DNA from: Desulfurobacteriaceae bacterium
GTDB lineage: Bacteria > Aquificota > Aquificia > Desulfurobacteriales > Desulfurobacteriaceae
NCBI GenBank assembly: GCA_039832905.1
Contig: JBDOLX010000051.1
Coordinates: 1 to 39,958, forward strand
DNA length: 39,958 bases
Direction of reading: 5' to 3'
Part shown: one piece after another, positions 33,783-39,958 of the stretch
Numbering within the stretch: the first letter of the stretch is position 1
How the letters are laid out: every line of letters begins with the position of its first letter
Made by a program: the position numbers and the translations under genes
The notes under the pieces: generated by a model
Told to the model about the DNA's origin: nothing
The model's database searches: none
The model's input: only the letters and a program-made list of their open reading frames with translations

Positions 33783-36700
33783 ATGGCAAATAAAGGTGAT
33801 TTTGTTCACTTACACCTTCATTCCCAGTATTCATTACTCGATGGAGCAATAAAAATTAAAGACCTTGTTAAGAAAGCAAAAGAATATGGAATGCCTGCTG
33901 TTGCCGTTACAGACCACGGTAATATGTATGCATCTTATGAACTTTACACACCCTGCAAGGAAGAAGGAATAAAACCAATAATTGGACAAGAGTTCTATAT
34001 AGCCAAAGGGTCAAGGCTTGATAAGAAAAAGGGAGATGAAGGAGAAAAAGGAAGTTACCACCTTGTCCTCATTGCCAAAAATGAAATAGGACTTAAAAAC
34101 TTAATGAAGCTTAGCACTATAGGTTTCGTTGAGGGCTTTTATTACAAGCCTCGTATAGATAAAGAAGTTTTAGAAAAGCACCGTGAAGGACTTATAGCAC
34201 TTTCAGCTTGTATCCAAGGAGAAATACCGCTTCTTTACCTTCAAGGAAAAGAAGAAGAAGCTGTAAAAGTTGCCAAGTGGTATAAGGAACTTTTTGGAGA
34301 GGACTTTTACCTTGAAATACAAGACCATGGACTAGAAGAGCAGAAAAAAGCCAACAGGTTCTTAATTGAACTTTCTAAAAAACTTGATATTGAACTTGTT
34401 GCGACAAACGATGCCCACTACTTAGACAAAGAAGACTGGGAAGCCCACGATGTTCTCTTGTGTCTTCAAACTGGTAAGAAACTCCAAGACAAAGAAAGAA
34501 TGAGATTCCCAACGAAGGAATTTTACTTTAAAGATGCAAATGAAATGCTTAATGTTTTCAAAGAAGTCCCTCATGCTGTCTTTAACACCTTAAAGGTTGC
34601 AGAAAAGGTAGAAGACACTTTACCCCTTTTTGAATCTTCGGAGTATCTGCTTCCTAAGTACAACGTTCCCGAAGGATATACTTATGAGTCCTTCTTAAGA
34701 GAACTTGCAGAAAAAGGACTTGAGAGAAGGTTTAAAGAGCAAGGTATTACCGACAGCGAAACAAAAAGAAAATACTACGAAAGACTCAACCATGAACTAA
34801 AAATAATTTCCCAAATGGGATTTCCAGGATATTTCTTAATCGTTTGGGACTTTATTAACTGGGCAAAGAAAAATGGAATTCCTGTTGGCCCTGGAAGAGG
34901 TTCTGCTGCAGGTTCACTCGTCGCCTATGCGATAGGTATTACAGATATAGACCCCCTAAAGTTTAACCTCCTGTTTGAACGTTTCCTTAACCCAGAAAGG
35001 GTAACAATGCCCGATATAGACGTTGACATATGTCAGATAGGAAGGGATAGGGTAATCCAATACGTTAGAGAAAAGTACGGAGAAGATAAGGTTTGCCAGA
35101 TAATCACCTTTGGAACTATGAAAACAAAAATGGTTGTAAGAGATGTAGGAAGAGTCCTTGGAATTCCTCCAAAAGAGGTTGATAAGTTTGCAAAGCTTAT
35201 TCCAAACGATGCCAAGTCCATAGAGGATGCAATAGAGAAAGCTCCAGAAATTAAAGAAATGGCAGAAAAAGATGAAACAATAAAGAAGCTTTTAAACATT
35301 GCTTCAAAACTTCAGGGACTTGCAAGACAAACCGGTGTTCACGCTGCAGGAGTTGTTATCGCCCCTGAAACTCTAACCAACTACATTCCTCTTGCAAAGA
35401 GTAAAGATGGTGATATTACTACCCAGTATGATATGGGACAGGTAGAAGCATTAGGACTCTTGAAAATGGACTTTTTGGGTCTTAAGACCCTCACAATTAT
35501 TGATAGAACAATAAAACTTATAGAAGAAAGACACGGAGTAAAGATCGACATAAACAAACTTCCACTTGATGATGAAAAGACCTTTAAACTCCTCCAGGAA
35601 GGAAACACAATTGGAGTATTCCAGCTTGAATCTCAAGGAATGAGAAATTTAATGAAAAGGCTAAAACCTTCTGTGTTTGAAGACATAATAGCCCTTGTTG
35701 CACTTTACCGTCCAGGACCTTTAAACTCAGGAATGGCAGAAAGTTATATAAAACGTAAACACGGTCAAGAAGAGGTTGATTACATATTCCCAGAGCTTGA
35801 GCCGATCCTAAAAGAAACTTACGGGCTTTTCATCTATCAAGAACAGATCATGCAAATAGCAAACGTTCTTGCTGGATATTCTCTCGGAGAAGCGGACCTT
35901 TTACGCCGTGCGATGGGTAAGAAAAAGAAAGAGATAATGGAGGAGCAGAGAGAAATTTTTGTTTCAAGAGCAGTAGAGAGGGGATATCCAAAGGAGAAAA
36001 TAGAAAAGCTTTTTGATGATATTGCAAAGTTTGCAGAATACGGATTCAACAAATCCCACTCAGCAGCTTACGGGTTTTTGGCCTATGTCACAGCTTATCT
36101 TAAAGCCCACTATCCAAAAGAACTGATGACAGTAATGCTATCTCTTGACTTTGATAAAACTGACGAAATCGTTAAACTAATAAAGGACTGTAGAGAAAAT
36201 GGAATTCCTGTTTATCCACCAGACATAAACAAAAGTAATGCTTTCTTCTCCATAGAAGGCGAGGGAATAAGGTTTGGACTTGCAGGAATAAAAGGGGTTG
36301 GAGAAAAGGCTGCTAAGCATATAGTTGAAGTAAGAGAAAAGGGAGGAGAGTTTAAAGACATTTACGACTTTTGCGAAAGAGTGGATCTAAAACAGGTAAA
36401 CAGAAAAGTTATTGAATCCCTTATAAAAGCAGGAGCTTTTGACTCAACGAAAGTTTCAAGAGCTGCAAACTTAGAAGTTCTTGATAAAGCTATGTCTTTA
36501 GCACAAAGCCTTCAAAAAACAAAAAGCAAAGGACTTATGAGCTTGTTTGGAAACGAAACAGAAGTAATACCCAAGGAATTCCCAAAGGTCAAAGAGTGGC
36601 CAGACAGAATAAAACTTGAGTATGAAAGACAAGCAATAGGTTTCTATCTTTCTGGACATCCTCTTTTAGAGTATGAAGAATTTATTCAGTTTGGATTTAA

Positions 36701-37235
36701 CAAAACCTCCGAAAAAGAAGAGTGGAAAGACGAACAGGAAGTTAGACTTGCAGGAGCAATTACAGACGTTACAACAAAGAGAACTCAAAGAGGAGATCTT
36801 TGGGCTACAGTAGAAATATCCGACCTTGAAGGAACAGTTTCAATTTTGGTCTTTCCAAACGTTTATAAAGAAAAAATGGAATTCCTAACAGAAGGAAATG
36901 TCGTTGTAATAGAAGGAACCGTTAGGGAAGAAGAGGAAACAAAGTCTATAATTGCAAAAGAAATATATCCACTAAACGACAAGCTTCTAAAAGAAATAAA
37001 TAACATCATTATAAGAATAAACGAAGAAGAAATTAACGACGAATTCTTAGGACGTTTAAAAGAGTTCATAGAGAAAAACAGAAGTTCAAAAGGAAGACCT
37101 ATCGTGATAGAAGCAAAACTAAAAGACTGTTTTGTAAAATTGCAAACGCATCCAGACTATACTTTGCCTGTTGACCCTGCAGTTTTAAAAGAACTACAAG
37201 GGATAATTCCCAAGGAAAGAATCCTTTTACAGTAG
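33783..37235 (+). CDS. dnaE: DNA polymerase III alpha subunit
   Basis: DnaE is the replicative polymerase catalytic subunit. The 1150-aa protein has normal length and no intein. An N-terminal PHP domain carries FVHLHLHSQYSLLDG and VTDHGNMYASYEL, with metal-binding His residues kept, so proofreading-like or structural metal binding is possible. The polymerase core has GPGRGSAAGSLVAY, the catalytic PDIDVDI (about 409-415) and the later TGVHAAGVVIAP and FNKSHSAAYGFLAY. A C-terminal OB fold is around residues 985-1065 (LAGAITDVTTKRTQRGDLWA). ATG is preceded by GAAGGAG. Ends on TAG, with a TGA two codons later in the same frame. First gene of dnaE-accA-PAP2-lepB. Confidence 0.98.
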   Translation: MANKGDFVHLHLHSQYSLLDGAIKIKDLVKKAKEYGMPAVAVTDHGNMYASYELYTPCKEEGIKPIIGQEFYIAKGSRLDKKKGDEGEKGSYHLVLIAKNEIGLKNLMKLSTIGFVEGFYYKPRIDKEVLEKHREGLIALSACIQGEIPLLYLQGKEEEAVKVAKWYKELFGEDFYLEIQDHGLEEQKKANRFLIELSKKLDIELVATNDAHYLDKEDWEAHDVLLCLQTGKKLQDKERMRFPTKEFYFKDANEMLNVFKEVPHAVFNTLKVAEKVEDTLPLFESSEYLLPKYNVPEGYTYESFLRELAEKGLERRFKEQGITDSETKRKYYERLNHELKIISQMGFPGYFLIVWDFINWAKKNGIPVGPGRGSAAGSLVAYAIGITDIDPLKFNLLFERFLNPERVTMPDIDVDICQIGRDRVIQYVREKYGEDKVCQIITFGTMKTKMVVRDVGRVLGIPPKEVDKFAKLIPNDAKSIEDAIEKAPEIKEMAEKDETIKKLLNIASKLQGLARQTGVHAAGVVIAPETLTNYIPLAKSKDGDITTQYDMGQVEALGLLKMDFLGLKTLTIIDRTIKLIEERHGVKIDINKLPLDDEKTFKLLQEGNTIGVFQLESQGMRNLMKRLKPSVFEDIIALVALYRPGPLNSGMAESYIKRKHGQEEVDYIFPELEPILKETYGLFIYQEQIMQIANVLAGYSLGEADLLRRAMGKKKKEIMEEQREIFVSRAVERGYPKEKIEKLFDDIAKFAEYGFNKSHSAAYGFLAYVTAYLKAHYPKELMTVMLSLDFDKTDEIVKLIKDCRENGIPVYPPDINKSNAFFSIEGEGIRFGLAGIKGVGEKAAKHIVEVREKGGEFKDIYDFCERVDLKQVNRKVIESLIKAGAFDSTKVSRAANLEVLDKAMSLAQSLQKTKSKGLMSLFGNETEVIPKEFPKVKEWPDRIKLEYERQAIGFYLSGHPLLEYEEFIQFGFNKTSEKEEWKDEQEVRLAGAITDVTTKRTQRGDLWATVEISDLEGTVSILVFPNVYKEKMEFLTEGNVVVIEGTVREEEETKSIIAKEIYPLNDKLLKEINNIIIRINEEEINDEFLGRLKEFIEKNRSSKGRPIVIEAKLKDCFVKLQTHPDYTLPVDPAVLKELQGIIPKERILLQ

Positions 37236-37245
37236 AGGTGAAAAA

Positions 37246-38178
37246 ATGCAAACACTCTTTGAATTTGAAAAGAAGGTTGATAAACTGAGAAAAAAGATAG
37301 AGGAACTAAAAAGTATGGGCAAACACGATAAAGAAGTTATAGAGGAAATAGAAAAGAAGTTCCAGAAGAAAATAAAAGAATTTTACGAAAACCTCTCCTC
37401 GTGGGATAGAGTCCAAATAGCAAGACATCCAGATAGACCCCACGCAATAGACTATATAAATAACGTTTTCACAGACTTTATAGAACTTCATGGAGACAGA
37501 CACTACGGAGATGGAAAGGCAATCATTGCAGGATTTGCAAAGTTTTGCGGAAAACCTGTTTGTGTTATAGGACAGGAAAAAGGAAGAGATACAAAAGAAA
37601 AGATAGCAAGGAACTTTGGAATGCCCCTTCCTGAAGACTATAGGAAAGCTTTAAGAGTTATGAAACTTGCTGAAAAGTTTGGAAAACCGATAATTACTTT
37701 GGTTGATACTCCCGGAGCTTTCCCTGGGATTGAAGCAGAAGAACATGGACAGTCTGAAGCAATAGCAAGAAACCTTTTTGAAATGGCAAAACTGAAAGTT
37801 CCTATCATTAGTGTTGTTATTGGAGAAGGAGGTTCTGGAGGAGCTTTAGCAATAAGTGTCGCTAATAAACTCTTAATGCTTGAAAACGCCATATACTCGG
37901 TTATATCTCCTGAAGGTTGTGCTGCGATCCTTTGGCAGTCTCAAGAAAAGGTTAAAGAAGCCTCAGAAGCTTTAAAACTTACGTCAAAAGACCTCCTAAA
38001 ACTTGGAATAATAGATGAGATAATCCCAGAACCTCTTGAAGGAGCCCATAGAGATTGGGATACAACGTTTAAAAACTTTAAAGAACATGTTCAAAAAGCC
38101 TTAGAAGAACTTGAAAAGCTTTCACCTTCTCTCCTTGTAAAGCAAAGGTACGAAAAGTTTAGAAATATTGGAGTATAA
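37246..38178 (+). CDS. accA: Acetyl-CoA carboxylase carboxyltransferase alpha subunit
   Basis: AccA is one half of the carboxyltransferase that makes malonyl-CoA for fatty acids. The 310-aa protein begins with a Lys/Glu-rich coiled coil (about 5-45), then the conserved SWDRVQIARHPDRPHAIDYI, FIELHGDRHYGDGKAIIAG, TLVDTPGAFPGIEAEEHGQ, the oxyanion-hole region VIGEGGSGGALAIS, and NAIYSVISPEGCAAILW. It follows dnaE by ten bases with its own GAGGTG. The dnaE-accA order also occurs in other bacteria. Confidence 0.97.
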   Translation: MQTLFEFEKKVDKLRKKIEELKSMGKHDKEVIEEIEKKFQKKIKEFYENLSSWDRVQIARHPDRPHAIDYINNVFTDFIELHGDRHYGDGKAIIAGFAKFCGKPVCVIGQEKGRDTKEKIARNFGMPLPEDYRKALRVMKLAEKFGKPIITLVDTPGAFPGIEAEEHGQSEAIARNLFEMAKLKVPIISVVIGEGGSGGALAISVANKLLMLENAIYSVISPEGCAAILWQSQEKVKEASEALKLTSKDLLKLGIIDEIIPEPLEGAHRDWDTTFKNFKEHVQKALEELEKLSPSLLVKQRYEKFRNIGV

Positions 38179-38195
38179 AAAGGAGAATAAAATCA

Positions 38196-38936
38196 ATGAA
38201 GATAAGAATGTTCCTTTTTATTTTTGTATTTCTTTGTTTTCCACTAAAATCCTTTGGGGGAATTCTTAACGAGTACTACAAAGATGTCTCTTACACATTT
38301 CAAGAAGTGAAAAAAAATAAAAAAGCTCTTACCATTTTTGGAAGTGCTTTAGGATTAAGTTTTCTCCTTGATGAAAAGGTAAGGGAGCTAGTAGCTAAAA
38401 ACCAAAGTAAATTCCTTACAGATTTTACGGACTTCACTAATAACTTTGGTGAATATAAACTTTTATTTCCTTCAATAGCATTCTTAGGAACTACAGGATA
38501 TTTAACGAAAAACAAAAAATTGGCTGAGGCTTCCTTAACATCATTAGAAGCTGGATTTACTGCCGGTCTAATCACCGTTGGAATAAAAGTTGCAATAGGT
38601 AGACAAAGACCTTACTGTTCAAACGATCCTTTTACGTTTAAACCTTTTGATGGAACTTTTGACTGTATGTCCTTTCCCTCTGGTCACACAACTTTAGCGT
38701 GGTCAATGATAACACCTTTTGCTGTATACTACGATAAACCAATTCTCTACCTAATTCCAATTTCTGTGAATATCGCAAGAATTTATAAGAACAAACACTG
38801 GTTATCCGACACAGTAATGTCAGCAGGTCTTGGTTTCTCAATAGGATACTTTTTCTCCAAAAGACATTTAACTAAGAAACAAAAGGTTGTCTTTAATATA
38901 ACTCCGAATAGTATTATGGTTGGATTCAGGTTCTAA
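38196..38936 (+). CDS. PAP2-family phosphatase (exported or membrane)
   Basis: A 246-aa acid-phosphatase-like protein. The three PAP2 motifs are complete: KVAIGRQRP (131-139), FPSGHTT (PSGH at 161-164) and ARIYKNKHWLSDT (Arg195, His201, Asp205). A signal peptide of about 20 residues precedes the mature protein, and further hydrophobic stretches suggest membrane association. The C terminus ends in a Phe (IMVGFRF) after a beta-like stretch, reminiscent of outer-membrane proteins but not sufficient proof. Substrate could be undecaprenyl pyrophosphate, lipid A or another lipid phosphate. It lies between accA and lepB, both lipid- or envelope-related. Confidence 0.85.
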   Translation: MKIRMFLFIFVFLCFPLKSFGGILNEYYKDVSYTFQEVKKNKKALTIFGSALGLSFLLDEKVRELVAKNQSKFLTDFTDFTNNFGEYKLLFPSIAFLGTTGYLTKNKKLAEASLTSLEAGFTAGLITVGIKVAIGRQRPYCSNDPFTFKPFDGTFDCMSFPSGHTTLAWSMITPFAVYYDKPILYLIPISVNIARIYKNKHWLSDTVMSAGLGFSIGYFFSKRHLTKKQKVVFNITPNSIMVGFRF

Positions 38937-38947
38937 AGGAGGAATCT

Positions 38948-39592
38948 ATGGACACAGAAAAGATAATAGAGAACTTAAAATCATTTGCCATAGCCCTTAT
39001 ATTGGCTTTAATAATAAGAGCCTTCATTGTTCAGTCTTTTCACATTCCATCAGGTTCTATGATACCAAGCTTGCTTATAGGAGATTTCATCTTAGTTGAC
39101 AAGATAACTTACCACTTCAGAGAACCTGATAGAGGAGATGTTGTGGTTTTTCATTTTCCATTAAATGAAGATATATACTACATCAAAAGGATTATTGGTA
39201 TCCCAGGAGACAAGATAGAAATTATTAATGGCAAGGTTTATATAAATGGTAAACCATGTAAATACGAGTTTGCAGGATTCTATACTTACAAAGAGAAAGG
39301 TGAAACAAACAACGGAAAAATTTTCTACGAGTCCCTACCAAGGTCAAAAGATGGAGAAAAGAAACATATGATCCTAAAGACAGGCATTCAAGGAGACAAT
39401 GTAGGTGTTTTAGTTGTTCCTAAAGGAAAGTATTTTGTTATGGGTGATAACAGGAACAACAGCTACGACAGTCGTTTTTGGGGATTTGTAGACAGGGATA
39501 AAATAGTTGGGATAGCAAGAATTATCTTCTTCTCTTGGGATAGAGAAAAACACCTACCAAGACTAAACAGAATTTTCAGGATGGTAAATTAA
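38948..39592 (+). CDS. lepB: Signal peptidase I
   Basis: LepB cuts signal peptides from exported proteins at the periplasmic face. The 214-aa protein has one N-terminal membrane helix (about 12-30), the catalytic Ser37 in HIPSGSMIPSL, the general-base Lys80 in YYIKRIIGIPGD, and box E MGDNRNNSYDSRFWG. ATG is preceded by AAGGAGG. Its stop overlaps the stop of the convergent dprA by four bases. Confidence 0.97.
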   Translation: MDTEKIIENLKSFAIALILALIIRAFIVQSFHIPSGSMIPSLLIGDFILVDKITYHFREPDRGDVVVFHFPLNEDIYYIKRIIGIPGDKIEIINGKVYINGKPCKYEFAGFYTYKEKGETNNGKIFYESLPRSKDGEKKHMILKTGIQGDNVGVLVVPKGKYFVMGDNRNNSYDSRFWGFVDRDKIVGIARIIFFSWDREKHLPRLNRIFRMVN

Positions 39593-39958
39593 ACAACACT
39601 ATAAAAGTTTCCGTCTCTCTTTATTATTCCTGCTACTTCCATTTCAAGGAGTTTTGCCATTATTTCCGCAGTATTTTCTTTTAAAACTTCCGAAAGTTCA
39701 TCAACACTCATAGGCTTTTCTTTTAAAACAGAATATATCTTTTTGAACTCTTCAGGAATTTTTTGTTCCCTTTCTAAAACTTCTCTCTTTAAGAAAGGTA
39801 ACTCCTCAAATATGTTATCAAAGGATAAAAGAGGAATAGCCCCTTCTTTGATTAACTTGTTTGTTCCTACGCTATAAGGAGAATCTATATTTCCTGGAAT
39901 CGCAAAAACAACTCTTCCCTGTTCTAAAGCAAAGTTAGCAGTAATTAAAGCGTTACAA
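39589..39958 (-). CDS. dprA: DprA (Smf) DNA-processing protein, C-terminal part; cut by window edge
   Basis: DprA loads RecA on single-stranded DNA during natural transformation. The last ~122 codons lie in the window. They contain the end of the Rossmann-like domain, ALITANFALEQGRVVFAIPG and GTNKLIKEGAIPLL, and a C-terminal winged helix of about 60 residues (KPMSVDELSEVLKENTAEIM). The stop TAA at 39591-39589 lies inside the last codons of lepB on the other strand. The N-terminal part is beyond the right edge. Confidence 0.92.
   Translation of the reverse strand, partial: CNALITANFALEQGRVVFAIPGNIDSPYSVGTNKLIKEGAIPLLSFDNIFEELPFLKREVLEREQKIPEEFKKIYSVLKEKPMSVDELSEVLKENTAEIMAKLLEMEVAGIIKRDGNFYSVV

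Overview
The window looks like a chromosomal segment of a thermophilic, flagellated, low-GC bacterium of the Aquificota, most like the Desulfurobacteriaceae. This is inferred from protein style (Lys/Glu-rich, compact), dense operons, an 11-subunit Nuo complex without the NADH module and a thermophile-type inositol phosphate synthase; no rRNA or other phylogenetic marker was checked. I see no insertion sequence, CRISPR array, tRNA or rRNA gene, and no stretch above 300 bases without a gene.

Layout. (1) 1-4344, minus strand: end of a flagellar operon, fliG-fliM-fliN-flgF-flgG-flgA (flgA cut by the window edge). (2) 4362-10478, minus: arsR-trxA-trxB-tlpA-engB-recN-nhaD-yqhA, a thiol-redox and housekeeping run feeding into the flagellar genes. 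(3) 10522-11781: memo (minus) divergent from panD (plus), with a hairpin after panD. (4) 11827-19493, minus: YhaM-like nuclease, purM, purN, an M16 peptidase homologue, DUF523, a flavin oxidoreductase, a YbgF-like lipoprotein, an unknown 127-aa protein and ino1. (5) 19526-28920, minus: nuoABCDHIJKLMN in canonical order, without nuoEFG. (6) 29126-31692, minus: pstC-pstA-pstB without pstS or phoU. (7) 31759-33729: a DUF2225-like gene and a divergent nuclease-like gene. (8) 33783-39592, plus: dnaE-accA-PAP2 phosphatase-lepB, meeting dprA (minus, cut by the edge) tail to tail.

The most unusual signal is that three otherwise well-formed genes (recN, the DUF2225-like gene and the nuclease-like gene) are each broken by exactly one in-frame TAG, with protein-like sequence in the same frame on both sides. 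No gene here is broken by TAA, TGA or a frameshift. In recN the TAG sits where the family has a conserved Tyr (KRKYG). At least eight other genes end normally on TAG, so wholesale reassignment of the codon is excluded. Local decay, sequencing error, or partial amber suppression remain possible.

A second signal is regulatory. Four hexamers of the type TTTACA/TTAACA, phased exactly 11 bp apart, overlap the nuoA promoter, and a two-copy version with the same spacing lies just upstream of pstC. This looks like a Pho-box and suggests phosphate-responsive control of both the phosphate transporter and the respiratory complex. The complex itself is odd: it lacks NuoEFG, and its NuoD lacks the usual quinone-site His and Tyr.
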